Shown piece after piece: positions 19,998 to 29,388 of a stretch of 64,000 bases of DNA; within the stretch, counting starts at the first letter, position 1, and every line of letters starts with the position of its first letter. Origin of the DNA: Afipia clevelandensis ATCC 49720. GTDB taxonomy: Bacteria; Pseudomonadota; Alphaproteobacteria; Rhizobiales; Xanthobacteraceae. The notes under the pieces are model-generated. The model did not search any database. It was not told where the DNA came from and worked only from the letters and a program-made list of their open reading frames with translations. A program made the position numbers and the translations under genes. The stretch lies in the NCBI RefSeq assembly GCF_000336555.1, contig NZ_KB375281.1, forward strand, positions 873,803 through 937,802, given 5' to 3'.

Positions 19998-20969
19998 CTA
20001 TTTCGCCGTCAGCTTCACGCCCATGCGGCCCGCGATTTCCTGCGTGAACTGCCAGGCCACACGGCCGGAGCGCGAGCCGCGGGTGGTCGACCATTCCAGC
20101 GCTTCGCGGGTCAACTGATCGTCGTCGATCCTGACGCCGAAGTGTTTGGCGTAACCGCGCACCATCTCCAGATACTCGTCCTGGCTGCACTTGTGGAAGC
20201 CGAGCCACAGGCCGAAGCGGTCCGACAGCGAGACCTTCTCCTCCACAGCTTCGCTCGGATTGATCGCTGTCGAGCGTTCGTTCTCGATCATGTCGCGGGA
20301 GAGCAGGTGGCGGCGGTTCGAGGTCGCATAGAGGATGACGTTCTCGGGTCGTCCCTCGATGCCGCCCTCCAACACCGCCTTCAGCGACTTGTAGGACGCA
20401 TCGTTGCCGTCGAACGACAGGTCGTCGCAGAACACGATGAAATGGAAATCGGACTCGCGCAGCAGCGCCATCAGCAGAGGCAGGCTCTCGATATCCTCGC
20501 GGTGAATTTCGATCAGCTTGAGACGGCCGTTGACGGCGGGGTCGGCGTTGACGCTCGCATGCGCCGCCTTGACCAGCGACGACTTGCCCATGCCCCGCGC
20601 GCCCCACAGCAGGGCGTTGTTCGCCGGCAGGCCCTTGGCGAAGCGCTCGGTGTTCTCGATCAGGATATCGCGCATCCGGTCAATGCCCCGCAGCAGGCCC
20701 ATCTCGACCCGGCTGACCTTCGGAACCGGGACCAGATGACCGTTCGGGTGCCAGACGAAGGCATCGGCCTTTTTCAGGGAATCAGCCCCGGAGGGGCCGC
20801 CCGCCGATTTGCTCAGGCTGGCGGCGATGCGCTCGAGGGCGAGGGCGATCCGGGCGGCGGTCGCTCCGTCGGCCGCAGCCGCAGGGCGTTTTGTCGCGGC
20901 CGGGGCGGACTTTGCGGAAGGGCGCTTTGTTGCGGTTTGTTTAGTTGTTTTGCGGGTCTTTTTGGCCAT
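19998..20969 (-). CDS. DUF815-family AAA-type ATP-binding protein
   Basis: P-loop ATPase of 323 residues. A Lys/Ala-rich basic tail (residues 1-45) precedes the ATPase core, with Walker A GARGMGKS (123-130), Walker B FIVFCDD (178-183) and a sensor-like YATSNRRHL. The family is widespread in Proteobacteria but has no settled function. The start at 20969 has AGAGGAAA upstream. The open frame continues 135 bases further 5' without a credible start site. It is divergent from yajC. Confidence 0.87.
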   Translation of the reverse strand: MAKKTRKTTKQTATKRPSAKSAPAATKRPAAAADGATAARIALALERIAASLSKSAGGPSGADSLKKADAFVWHPNGHLVPVPKVSRVEMGLLRGIDRMRDILIENTERFAKGLPANNALLWGARGMGKSSLVKAAHASVNADPAVNGRLKLIEIHREDIESLPLLMALLRESDFHFIVFCDDLSFDGNDASYKSLKAVLEGGIEGRPENVILYATSNRRHLLSRDMIENERSTAINPSEAVEEKVSLSDRFGLWLGFHKCSQDEYLEMVRGYAKHFGVRIDDDQLTREALEWSTTRGSRSGRVAWQFTQEIAGRMGVKLTAK

Positions 20970-21164
20970 GATTTCCTCTTGCGGCGGCACCCTTAGCGAG
21001 GCTGGGGAGCGCCCGCAACCGCTACAGATGCATGGCAAAATCGCCTTCCCCGGTGCCGTTGCAATTGGGCGGTCTGCCGCTATAGTCCGCGCAAATTCGG
21101 CCAAAACGGCCCTCTATCTTATGCGTTTCGCCCTGATGGCGGGCGCTTTCCCGAGGACTTCTCT

Positions 21165-21521
21165 ATGTTCATCACTCCTGCCTTTGCCCAAGCCGCCGGC
21201 GCCGCTGGCGACACCAACAGCATGCTGATGTCGCTGCTGCCCTTCGCGCTGATCTTCGTCATCATGTACTTCCTGATCCTCAAGCCGCAGCAGAAGAAGC
21301 TCAAGGACCATCAGGAACTGGTGAAGAACATCCGCCGCGGCGACACCGTTGTCACCAATGGCGGCCTCGTTGGCAAGGTGACCAAGGTGGTCGATGACGA
21401 CCAGATCGAGGTGGAAATCGCCGATGGCGTGCGCATTCGTCAGATGCGCCAGATGATCTCGGGCGTCCGCACCAAGGGCGAGCCCGCCAAGGATACCAAG
21501 GAAGAAACAGCCGCGAGCTAA
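21165..21521 (+). CDS. yajC: preprotein translocase accessory subunit YajC
   Basis: Small single-pass membrane protein associated with SecDF-YidC. It has 118 residues, with the membrane segment SLLPFALIFVIMYFLILKPQQKKLKDHQ, where the PQxKxxK junction is diagnostic. A cytoplasmic beta domain follows (GDTVVTNGGLVGKVTKV). It is the first gene of the yajC-secD-secF operon. Confidence 0.96.
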   Translation: MFITPAFAQAAGAAGDTNSMLMSLLPFALIFVIMYFLILKPQQKKLKDHQELVKNIRRGDTVVTNGGLVGKVTKVVDDDQIEVEIADGVRIRQMRQMISGVRTKGEPAKDTKEETAAS

Positions 21522-21583
21522 CGCGGCGCAACGGCTGCCCAATACCGGCCTTGCCGATTTCAACTGTCTGACGGGTTATCTCG

Positions 21584-23182
21584 ATGCTGTATTTCACGCG
21601 GTGGAAGGCGCTGGGAGTCATTCTGACTGCCCTGATCGTGTGCCTTTGCGCGGTTCCGAATTTCTTCCCCGATCATGTGGTCAAGACCTGGCCGAAGTGG
21701 GCGCAGCGCCATGTCGTGCTCGGCCTCGACCTCCAGGGCGGCTCCCACATCCTGCTGGAAGTCGATTCCAGTTCGGTGAAGAAGGACAAGCTCGATCAGG
21801 TCCGCGACGACGTGCGCCGCACGCTGCGCGATGCCAAGATCGGCTATACCGGACTTGCGATCCGCGGCGAAAGCGTCGAGGTTCGCGTCAAGGACACCGA
21901 CCTGACCAACGCGCTCGCCAAGCTGCGTGAACTGTCGCAGCCGCTCGGCGGCATTCTCGGCTCATCCGGCCAGCGCAGTGTCGAAGTCAGCGATGCGGGT
22001 GGCGGACTGATCCGCCTGACCGTGCCGCCGGCTGCGATCACCGAGCGCGTGCGCCAGTCGGTCGAGCAGTCGATCCAGATCGTCGAGCGCCGCATCAACG
22101 AACTCGGCACCGTCGAACCGCTGATCCAGCGGCAGGGCGTCGATCGTATTCTGGTGCAGGTGCCCGGCCTGCAGGACCCAACCCGCCTCAAGGAACTGCT
22201 CGGCAAGACCGCGAAGCTCGATTTCCGCATGGTCGATTCCACCGTTTCGCCGGATCAGGCGCAGCAGGGGCGGCTGCCGCCGGACGACGAAATCCTGATG
22301 AGTTCGTCGTCGCCGAAGGTGCCTTACGTCATCAAGAAGCAGGTGCTGGTATCGGGTGGCGATCTCACCGACGCGCAGCCGGGTTTCGATCAGCGCTCCG
22401 GCGAGCCGATCGTCTCGTTCCGCTTCAACACGTCCGGCGCGCGCAAGTTCGCCACCGCGACGCTTGAGAATGTCGGCCAGCCCTTTGCCATCGTGCTAGA
22501 CAACGAAGTGATTTCGGCCCCGGTTATCCGCGAGCCGATTACGGGTGGCTCCGGCCAGATTTCCGGCAACTTCACGGTGCAGGGTGCCAACGATCTGGCG
22601 ATTCTGCTGCGCGCGGGCGCGTTGCCTGCGCCGCTGACCATCATCGAGGAACGAACGGTCGGTCCGGGGCTCGGTCAGGACTCCATCGCCGCCGGCGAAC
22701 TGGCGTCCTATGTCGGCTCGGTGCTGGTCATCGTGTTCATGCTGCTGACCTACCGGCTGTTCGGCTTCTTCGCCAATGTCGCGGTCGCCATCAACGTCGC
22801 CATGATCTTCGGCATCCTGTCGCTGCTGAACGCCACGCTGACGCTGCCGGGCATCGCGGGCATCGTGCTGACGGTCGGCATCGCGGTCGACTCCAACGTG
22901 CTGATCTATGAGCGTATCCGCGAGGAGCTGCGCGCCGGGCGAACCGCGATCTCGGCCATCGACGCCGGATTCACCCGCGCGCTCGCGACCATCCTCGACT
23001 CCAACATCACCACGTTCATTGCGGCGGCGGTGCTGTTCTATATCGGCACCGGACCGGTGCGCGGCTTCGCCGTCACCCTCGGCATCGGCATTCTGACCAC
23101 CGTCTTCACGGCCTTCACCGTGACCCGGCTGATTGTTGCGATGTGGGTGGCGTGGAAGCGGCCCAAGACCGTGCCGATTTGA
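21584..23182 (+). CDS. secD: protein translocase subunit SecD
   Basis: RND-superfamily subunit that uses proton motive force to pull secreted proteins to the periplasmic side. It has 532 residues. One N-terminal membrane helix is followed by VLGLDLQGGSHILLEVD, and the large periplasmic domain includes ERRINELGTVEPLIQRQG and the P1 head. Five C-terminal helices contain the conserved GIVLTVGIAVDSNVLIYERIREELR. It lies 14 bases upstream of secF. Confidence 0.97.
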   Translation: MLYFTRWKALGVILTALIVCLCAVPNFFPDHVVKTWPKWAQRHVVLGLDLQGGSHILLEVDSSSVKKDKLDQVRDDVRRTLRDAKIGYTGLAIRGESVEVRVKDTDLTNALAKLRELSQPLGGILGSSGQRSVEVSDAGGGLIRLTVPPAAITERVRQSVEQSIQIVERRINELGTVEPLIQRQGVDRILVQVPGLQDPTRLKELLGKTAKLDFRMVDSTVSPDQAQQGRLPPDDEILMSSSSPKVPYVIKKQVLVSGGDLTDAQPGFDQRSGEPIVSFRFNTSGARKFATATLENVGQPFAIVLDNEVISAPVIREPITGGSGQISGNFTVQGANDLAILLRAGALPAPLTIIEERTVGPGLGQDSIAAGELASYVGSVLVIVFMLLTYRLFGFFANVAVAINVAMIFGILSLLNATLTLPGIAGIVLTVGIAVDSNVLIYERIREELRAGRTAISAIDAGFTRALATILDSNITTFIAAAVLFYIGTGPVRGFAVTLGIGILTTVFTAFTVTRLIVAMWVAWKRPKTVPI

Positions 23183-23196
23183 TAGCGAGTTAAAAC

Positions 23197-24201
23197 GTGA
23201 CCCATACGATCATCACCGCACTCGCCATCTTCATCGTCATTCTGACGGGCCTGAGCATCTATGGCGTGCTCCCCGCGCTTCGCATCGTTCCCGACGATAC
23301 GAAGTTCGACTTCATGCGCTTCCGCCGCATCAGCTTTCCGATCTCGGCGCTGCTGTCGATGCTGGCCATCGGCCTGTATTTCGTTCACGGGCTGAATTTC
23401 GGTATCGACTTCAAGGGCGGCACGCTGCTTGAAATCCAGACCAAGTCCGGCCCCGCCGACATCGCAAAACTGCGCGCGCAATTGACGACGCTGAATTTCG
23501 GCGACGTCCAGCTTCAGCAGTTCGGTGGCCCGAGCGACGTGCTGATCCGCATCGCGGAGCAGCCCGGCGGCGACCAGGCACAGCAGGCAGCGGTGCAGAA
23601 GGTTCGCCAGTTGTTCGGCGACAGCGTGGATTATCGCCGTGTCGAAGTGGTGGGACCGCGTGTGTCCAGCGAACTTCTGGCCTATGGCACTGTCGGCCTG
23701 ATGCTCGCGATCGTCGGCATCTTCATCTATCTCTGGTTCCGCTTCGAGTGGCAGTTCTCGCTGGGTGCGATGATCGCCAACGTCCACGACATCGTGCTGA
23801 CGCTCGGATTCATGTCGATCACGCAGATCGAATTCGACCTGACCAGCATCGCGGCGCTGCTGACCATTCTCGGCTACTCGCTGAACGACACCGTCGTCAT
23901 CTATGACCGCATCCGCGAAATGCTGCGGCGGTACAAGAAGATGCCGATGACCGATCTGCTCAACCATTCGATCAATTCGACGCTGTCGCGCTCGATCATC
24001 ACCCACGTCACGGTGACGCTGGCGCTGCTCGCGCTGTTGCTGTTCGGCGGCAAGGCGATCCACTCGTTCGCAGCGACGATGACGTTCGGCGTGGTGCTGG
24101 TCGGCACCTACACCTCGATCTTCATCGCGGCGCCGCTCCTGATCTATCTCGGGGTCGGCGAGAACCGGGGCGGCGAGGACGACAAGCCGTCGAAGCCGTG
24201 A
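23197..24201 (+). CDS. secF: protein translocase subunit SecF
   Basis: Partner of SecD in the Sec holotranslocon. It has 334 residues, with the N-terminal signature HGLNFGIDFKGGTLLEIQT and six membrane helices. GYSLNDTVVIYDRIRE is the SecF equivalent of the SecD proton-path motif. The next gene begins with GTG one base after its stop, suggesting one transcript through 25449. Confidence 0.97.
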   Translation: MTHTIITALAIFIVILTGLSIYGVLPALRIVPDDTKFDFMRFRRISFPISALLSMLAIGLYFVHGLNFGIDFKGGTLLEIQTKSGPADIAKLRAQLTTLNFGDVQLQQFGGPSDVLIRIAEQPGGDQAQQAAVQKVRQLFGDSVDYRRVEVVGPRVSSELLAYGTVGLMLAIVGIFIYLWFRFEWQFSLGAMIANVHDIVLTLGFMSITQIEFDLTSIAALLTILGYSLNDTVVIYDRIREMLRRYKKMPMTDLLNHSINSTLSRSIITHVTVTLALLALLLFGGKAIHSFAATMTFGVVLVGTYTSIFIAAPLLIYLGVGENRGGEDDKPSKP

Positions 24202-24202
24202 C

Positions 24203-24589
24203 GTGACCGGCGCATCGCCCGAGGGACTGCATCTTCCGCGGTCGGCGCCGATCGAAGCCTACGGTCACGGCGGATTCCGGTTCGCGGACATGTCGCATCG
24301 CGGCTCGCTGCTGTGCCTGCCGAATGCGATCTGGGCGTGGTCCGTGACTGATCCCCAAAAGATCGACCGCCATTCGCTGGCGCGCGTGTTCGAGCACGCC
24401 AACGAGATCGACACCTTGCTGATCGGCACGGGTGACAATGTCTGGATCGCGCCCGCGCCGCTGCGTGAGGCGCTGCGCGCGGTGCACATCACGCTCGACA
24501 CCATGCAGACGGGACCGGCGATCCGCACCTACAACGTGATGATGGGCGAGCGCCGCCGGGTGGCCGCCGCGCTCATCGCAGTGCCATGA
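24203..24589 (+). CDS. Mth938-domain protein, NDUFAF3-like
   Basis: Small cytoplasmic protein of 128 residues in the Mth938/DUF498 family, whose mitochondrial member NDUFAF3 is a complex I assembly factor. Typical segments are HGGFRFADMSHRGSLLCLP, IDTLLIGTGDNVW and the C-terminal TGPAIRTYNVMMGERRRVAAALI. It starts with GTG immediately after secF and overlaps the next gene by four bases (ATGA). The overlap with an NDUFAF6-like gene points to a joint function in respiratory-complex assembly. That role is inferred from the eukaryotic homologues. Confidence 0.83.
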   Translation: MTGASPEGLHLPRSAPIEAYGHGGFRFADMSHRGSLLCLPNAIWAWSVTDPQKIDRHSLARVFEHANEIDTLLIGTGDNVWIAPAPLREALRAVHITLDTMQTGPAIRTYNVMMGERRRVAAALIAVP

Positions 24590-25449
24590 GCAGCGATAAA
24601 GACCGCGCTGACGCGGCGTTCTGTGCGGATCTGGCGCGTGCGCGGGATTTTCGGAGTTATGCGGCAAGCCTGTTCGTCCCGCCTGACGTACGGCGCGCGT
24701 GGATCGCGCTTGCCGCGTTCAATGCCGAAGTTTCGTATGTGCGCGACCATGTCAGTCAGCCGTTGCCTGGCGAAATCCGGCTGCAATGGTGGCGCGATGT
24801 TCTGACGGGCGAAGGGCAGGGCTCGCGCGGCGAGGCCGAGGCCAATCCGGTCGCTGCGGAATTGCTGCGCGCCATCGCGCGCTACGATCTGCCTGTCGAG
24901 AGCTTCGTCCGCCTGATCGACGCGCATGTGTTCGATGTCTACGATGATCCGATGCCGGATATGGCTGCGCTGGAGGCTCATTGCCGCGACACGTCGGCGG
25001 CGATGTACGCCTTGCGCGCGCGCATCCTTGATGCGGCGTCGGCCGATGTGACGCGCATCGCGGATCACGCGGGGATTGCGGAAGGCTTGACCGATGTCAT
25101 GCTGGCATTGCCGCGTCACGCCGCGCGGCGTCAGTTGTATCTGCCCGGCGACTTGATGAACCTTCACGGCGTCGTCGCCGAAGAGGTTTTTCTTCAGCAG
25201 AGCAACCCGCCGCTGAAGGATGCACTGGCACATTTGCGCCGTGAGGCGCGTTCGCAACATGAGCGGGCGATGGCCATGCTCGCCGACGCGCCGGGTTCTG
25301 CGCGCGCTGCATTCCTTCCACTCGCCGTGATCGGAAAAATTCTGACGCGACTGGATTCGTCGGAGCCGTTCGCGCCGCCATCGCTGTCGCGGCTTGGCAT
25401 TCTCTGGACGACATGGCGCGCGGCGAGCGCAAAGCCATTCAAGGCGTGA
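24586..25449 (+). CDS. phytoene/squalene synthase-family protein, NDUFAF6-like
   Basis: All-alpha isoprenoid-synthase-fold protein of 287 residues. Retained family text includes IRLQWWRDVL and RRQLYLPGDLM. The first Asp-rich substrate motif of true synthases is degenerate (AFNAEVSYVRDHVS, no DDxxD), as in mitochondrial NDUFAF6. A non-catalytic complex I assembly role is therefore more likely than carotenoid or hopanoid synthesis. It overlaps the NDUFAF3-like gene. No other isoprenoid genes are nearby. Confidence 0.8.
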   Translation: MSSDKDRADAAFCADLARARDFRSYAASLFVPPDVRRAWIALAAFNAEVSYVRDHVSQPLPGEIRLQWWRDVLTGEGQGSRGEAEANPVAAELLRAIARYDLPVESFVRLIDAHVFDVYDDPMPDMAALEAHCRDTSAAMYALRARILDAASADVTRIADHAGIAEGLTDVMLALPRHAARRQLYLPGDLMNLHGVVAEEVFLQQSNPPLKDALAHLRREARSQHERAMAMLADAPGSARAAFLPLAVIGKILTRLDSSEPFAPPSLSRLGILWTTWRAASAKPFKA

Positions 25450-25600
25450 AGCTGCGTTCAGGCTAGGTCGGTCAAGTTAATTCGCGCGCTAATCGAAACC
25501 TGAATCCCGATACGGTTGCACGCCGCAATCCGAACGCCACTTCGCCTTTTGCAACGAACTCCGTCACCATTTTGCCTTTACGAAAATTCGCACGTTTTTC

Positions 25601-25688
25601 GTCATGGCCGGGCTTGTCCCGGCCATCCACGTCTTCCTTGTAGCGAGCTTTCCAGCACGTGGATGCCCGGCGCAAGGCCGGGCATGAC
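25601..25688. repeat. intergenic palindromic repeat (GGCCGGG type)
   Basis: The 275-base gap before trmFO holds a large imperfect inverted repeat. GTCATGGCCGGGC..CCCGGCCAT followed by CCACGT pairs with CACGTGG..GCCCGGC..GCCGGGCATGAC. The ATGGCCGGG / CCCGGCCAT core recurs at 46836-46862. It is a dispersed palindrome of this genome family and may form a stem between the two convergent genes. Confidence 0.7.
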
Positions 25689-25724
25689 GAGTAGATAATT
25701 TCTATTGGTGGCGTCGCGGGATGC

Positions 25725-27167
25725 TTACGCCGCGTTCGCCGTGCGCAACCTATCAGCGATCCAGCGATCAATGTCGGACAGGGCGCGCGCGCTGATCGCC
25801 TGTTTCTTGGCGACGGTCTTTTCGTTGCCGCGCAGGCGCGAACCATCCGGCTTTTTGGTCGGCGGCGATGCGAGTGGCGGAAACAATCCAAAGTTGATGT
25901 TCATCGGCTGGAACGAGCGCGGGCCTGCGTCGATGGTTTCGATATGTCCGCCGGTGATGTGGCCGAGCAGCGCACCGAGCGCGGTCGTGGGCGGCGGGGG
26001 CGTGATGCTGCTCTGCTTGGCATCTGCCGCCGCGAACAAGCCTGCGAGCAGACCGATGCCGGCGGATTCCACGTAGCCCTCGCATCCGGTCATCTGTCCT
26101 GCGAAGCGGAGGCGCGGCTGCGCCTTCAGGCGCAGTTGCGGATCGAGCAGCTTTGGTGAGTTCAGGAAGGTGTTGCGATGCAGGCCGCCGAGACGCGCGA
26201 ACTCCGCTTTCTCAAGGCCGGGGATCATGCGCAGCACGTCGGTCTGTGCGCCATACTTCAGCTTGGTCTGAAAGCCGACGATGTTGTAGAGCGTGCCGAG
26301 CTTGTTGTCCTGACGCAGTTGTACGATCGCGTAGGGCTTCACAGTTGGATCGCGTGGATTGGTCAGACCCACCGGCTTCATCGGCCCGTGACGCAGAGTC
26401 TCCCGGCCGCGAGACGCCATCACTTCAATCGGCAGGCAGCCATCGAAGTAGGGCGTATTGGTTTCCCACTCCTTGAAATCGGTTTTCTCGCCGGCGAGCA
26501 GCGCATCGACAAAGGCTTCGTATTGCTCGCGCGTCATCGGGCAATTGAGATAGTCGGCGCCGTTGCCGCCGGGGCCGACCTTGTCGTAGCGCGACTGAAA
26601 CCAAGCCACATCCATGTTGATGGAATCGCGATGCACGATGGGTGCGATGGCATCGAAAAAGGCCAGAGCGTCTTCGCCGGAAAGCTGCCGGATAGCGTCA
26701 GCAAGCGCTGGAGAGGTCAGCGGCCCGGTGGCGATGACCACGTTCTGCCAGTCGGCAGGCGGAAGTCCGGCGATTTCCTCGCGTTGAATTTCGATCTTCG
26801 GGTGAGCGGCGAGTGCGGCGCTGACCGCCGCGGAGAAACCGTCGCGGTCCACAGCGAGCGCACCGCCTGCAGGCACCTGGTTGGCGTCAGCGCTGCGCAT
26901 GATCAGCGAGTTCAGCCGGCGTAGCTCGGCATGCAGCAGGCCGACCGCGTTATTGGCCGCGTCGTCGGAGCGGAAGGAATTGGAGCACACGAGTTCGGCG
27001 AGGCTGTCGGTGCGGTGCGCGTCGGTTGTTCGCACCGGGCGCATCTCGTGGAGCACCACATGGACGCCCGCGTTTGCGATCTGCCAGGCGGCTTCCGAGC
27101 CGGCGAGGCCGCCGCCGATGACGTGAATTGTTTCTTGGATGGTGTCGTTGTTGTTCTGAACTGTCAT
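25725..27167 (-). CDS. trmFO: folate/FAD-dependent tRNA (uracil-54-C5)-methyltransferase TrmFO
   Basis: Flavoenzyme making ribothymidine-54 in tRNA with methylene-tetrahydrofolate as carbon donor. The 480-residue protein begins with an FAD-binding Rossmann motif, [12 protein letters not shown] (residues 16-27). The conserved Cys61 lies in [12 protein letters not shown], and [25 protein letters not shown] is the C-terminal flavin motif. An Arg/Lys-rich tail follows FGLFPPL. It is transcribed alone; the neighbour 3' of it is a repeat-bearing gap. Confidence 0.96.
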   Translation of the reverse strand: MTVQNNNDTIQETIHVIGGGLAGSEAAWQIANAGVHVVLHEMRPVRTTDAHRTDSLAELVCSNSFRSDDAANNAVGLLHAELRRLNSLIMRSADANQVPAGGALAVDRDGFSAAVSAALAAHPKIEIQREEIAGLPPADWQNVVIATGPLTSPALADAIRQLSGEDALAFFDAIAPIVHRDSINMDVAWFQSRYDKVGPGGNGADYLNCPMTREQYEAFVDALLAGEKTDFKEWETNTPYFDGCLPIEVMASRGRETLRHGPMKPVGLTNPRDPTVKPYAIVQLRQDNKLGTLYNIVGFQTKLKYGAQTDVLRMIPGLEKAEFARLGGLHRNTFLNSPKLLDPQLRLKAQPRLRFAGQMTGCEGYVESAGIGLLAGLFAAADAKQSSITPPPPTTALGALLGHITGGHIETIDAGPRSFQPMNINFGLFPPLASPPTKKPDGSRLRGNEKTVAKKQAISARALSDIDRWIADRLRTANAA

Positions 27168-27283
27168 CGCTCACAACTAGAACCCGTCACGCTTCGATGC
27201 AAATCATTCGGCGCAGCAGGTTCCGGATACGACAACGCCCGCACAGGGCGGGCGCAATCGTTCGTCAGTCAGTTTTACAGCGG

Positions 27284-27436
27284 TTAGCCGTTGTACGCAC
27301 CGGCTGCGACCCGCTGGATGTCGGAGCGGTCAAGCCCGATATCGGCCAGTTCCCGATCGCTCAACTGCGACAGCTCGGCGACATTGCGCTGATAGTCACG
27401 GAACGCCTGGATAGCGCGGATAAATGAGAGCAGCAT
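27284..27436 (-). CDS. DUF1127 small protein
   Basis: A 50-residue protein with the DUF1127 signature: hydrophobic N-terminus MLLSFIRAIQAFRDYQRNV, then LSQLSDRELADIGLDRSDI. Members of this alphaproteobacterial family have been linked to phosphate, carbon and RNA metabolism, but the role of this one is unknown. The start at 27436 has AAGGAG at seven bases. An open frame continues upstream without a better start. Confidence 0.83.
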   Translation of the reverse strand: MLLSFIRAIQAFRDYQRNVAELSQLSDRELADIGLDRSDIQRVAAGAYNG

Positions 27437-27839
27437 GGTCAGTCTCCTTCGTAGTCTCGATTCAGCTCTTGAAGCAGCCTCATCGCTGGAACCGAATATA
27501 GGGGACGATTCTGCGTCGCAACAGCGCGAATGTTGCGATGCAGCTAAACGATTCATGCATACCTCTGGTAAGAAGTGATTAATCTTTCAGCCTCGATTTG
27601 AGCATTTGCTCGCACTTTAGCTCCGCTTCGAACTGCGATTTAGACCAATATTTCATCAGCTTGACGCAATGGAGACATAAATTCCCGTCTTTTCCAAGTT
27701 GAAGGTGCTTGAATACGGCCGTCGTTAAGCCATGCGGTATCGAATAGGTCGATTCTCTGTTCTGGCATACCAAATAAGCGAACAATAATTCATTTCAATC
27801 CTCGTGCCGTGAACGTGTTGAACGAGTGGCTGATGTCAG
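27437..27839. other. A+T-rich gap with one doubtful small open frame
   Basis: No confident gene. A 68-codon minus-strand frame (27579-27785, TTG start, LCLHCVKLMKYW with three Cys) is open. It lacks a convincing ribosome-binding site, and I recognise no family. The rest presumably holds the divergent promoters for the DUF1127 gene and the gene at 27840. Confidence 0.4.
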
Positions 27840-28253
27840 ATGGACGTTCCGTTCCGGGCGTGGCATAGCCGCCAGATGCGCCGCCGCCGTTCAATTCGCC
27901 AATTGCTTTTGACCATTGCGCTCTCGCAGGTCCTTGCGATCCAGGGGCTGCTATTGGTCACCGCTGGCGCTCTGGCCACGTCAGCGACGACCGACGCGGG
28001 CGGCATTGGCCTGATCTGTTCGGGCGCGCCATTTCAAGGCGACAGGGACACAAGCCCGTTCGGCCAAACGCAGCACCACGATTGTTTGGGCGCCTGCCTG
28101 CTCAGTCGTGCCGCCGGCGAGCCACCGGTCATCCATTTTATTTTCTCGCGTCCGGCACGCCATGAGCGGTCGGATCTTCCGCAGGAACTCGCTTTATCGA
28201 CCATTTCGCGGGCAGCCGCTTTCCTCGCACGCGCGCCACCGATGCTGACCTGA
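27840..28253 (+). CDS. DUF2946-like small exported/membrane protein
   Basis: A 137-residue protein with a basic N-terminus (RQMRRRRSIRQ), one hydrophobic signal or anchor segment (LLLTIALSQVLAIQGLLLV) and a Cys/His-rich centre: ICSG, then HHDCLGACLLS. It ends FLARAPPML, as DUF2946-type proteins next to copper genes often do. It lies 45 bases upstream of the YcnI-PCuAC fusion, so a role in copper handling is likely. Met13 (27876) is an alternative start; neither has a strong ribosome-binding site. Confidence 0.6.
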   Translation: MDVPFRAWHSRQMRRRRSIRQLLLTIALSQVLAIQGLLLVTAGALATSATTDAGGIGLICSGAPFQGDRDTSPFGQTQHHDCLGACLLSRAAGEPPVIHFIFSRPARHERSDLPQELALSTISRAAAFLARAPPMLT

Positions 28254-28298
28254 GACGCTTGTTTCGGAATTATTATTCAGCATCATTCGAGGAACCCC

Positions 28299-29348
28299 AT
28301 GACCATCAATATCCGTAACGTCCAGCGGCCGCTGACCGGCGCCGGTCTGGCAGCACTGGCGCTTCTGGCGTCACACTCCATTGCTTCTGCCCACATCACC
28401 CTCGCCACCGGCGAAGCGCGCACCGGCACCTATTACAAGGCGGTGCTTCAGGTCCCGCATGGTTGCGACGGCACGGCCACCCAGGCCATCCGGGTGCAAA
28501 TTCCCGAAGGCGTGATCAACGTGAAGCCGATGCCCAAGCCGGGCTGGACCCTCAACATCACCCGTGGCGCCTACGCGAAGTCCTACCAGAGCCATGGCAA
28601 GGCGGTGACGGAGGGACCGAAGGAGGTCGTCTGGTCGGGCGGCTCGCTGTCCGATGACAACTACGACGAGTTCGTCTTCACAAGCTATCTGGCAGGTGAT
28701 TTCCGCCCGGGACAGATGATCGCGTTCCCCACGGTTCAGCAGTGCGCCAAGGGCGAGACCCGCTGGGACCAGGTTGCGGAGGAGGGGCAAAACCCGCACA
28801 GCCTGAAGTCGCCGGCGCCAGTATTGCGGATTGCCGCGGATACAGCCACGACCGGTCAGGCGATGGATCACAGCAACATGGACCACGGCAAGATGGATCA
28901 CGGTCAGATGGCCGCTGCTCCCGCCGGAGGCGACACCTACAAGGTCGGCGATCTCGTCGTCGTTTCGCCGTGGACTCGCGCCACTCCGGGCGGCGCCAAG
29001 ATCGCAGGCGGCTATCTCAAGATCACCAACAACGGCAAGTCAGCCGACCGCCTGACCGGCGCGACGACGGCCGGCGCCGATCATGTGGAAATCCACGAGA
29101 TGTCGATGACCGACGGCGTGATGAAGATGCGGCCGCTCGCAGACGGGTTGACCATCAAGCCCGGCGAGACCTTCGAACTCAAGCCCGGCGGTTTCCACAT
29201 CATGTTCATGGACATCAAGAAGCCGCTCAAGCAGGGCGACGCGTTGAAGGCGACGCTGACCTTCGAGAAGGCTGGCAAGGTTGATGTCAGCTTCAGCGTC
29301 AATGCCCTGGGTGCGGGGGCGGGCGCAGCACCGGCGCATAAGCACTGA
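28299..29348 (+). CDS. periplasmic YcnI (DUF1775) - PCu(A)C copper chaperone fusion
   Basis: Secreted copper-binding protein of 349 residues joining two copper domains. The signal peptide ends at SIASA, leaving His32 as first mature residue; YcnI proteins use this N-terminal His for copper. The YcnI domain covers about residues 32-178. A Met/His linker follows (MDHSNMDHGKMDHGQM, 189-204). The PCu(A)C domain (215-335) has ligands His266 in EIHEMSM, Met275/277 and His300-x-Met302 in GGFHIMFM. It probably supplies copper to cytochrome oxidase or buffers it in the periplasm. It pairs with the DUF2946-like gene upstream. Confidence 0.88.
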   Translation: MTINIRNVQRPLTGAGLAALALLASHSIASAHITLATGEARTGTYYKAVLQVPHGCDGTATQAIRVQIPEGVINVKPMPKPGWTLNITRGAYAKSYQSHGKAVTEGPKEVVWSGGSLSDDNYDEFVFTSYLAGDFRPGQMIAFPTVQQCAKGETRWDQVAEEGQNPHSLKSPAPVLRIAADTATTGQAMDHSNMDHGKMDHGQMAAAPAGGDTYKVGDLVVVSPWTRATPGGAKIAGGYLKITNNGKSADRLTGATTAGADHVEIHEMSMTDGVMKMRPLADGLTIKPGETFELKPGGFHIMFMDIKKPLKQGDALKATLTFEKAGKVDVSFSVNALGAGAGAAPAHKH

Positions 29349-29388
29349 GCATCTCTGATGGCGCAGCATTCATGCTGCGCCATCGTGG

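Noticed and set aside
27579-27785. 68-codon TTG-start frame with three Cys
   Set aside because: No convincing ribosome-binding site and no family; recorded only within the gap description.
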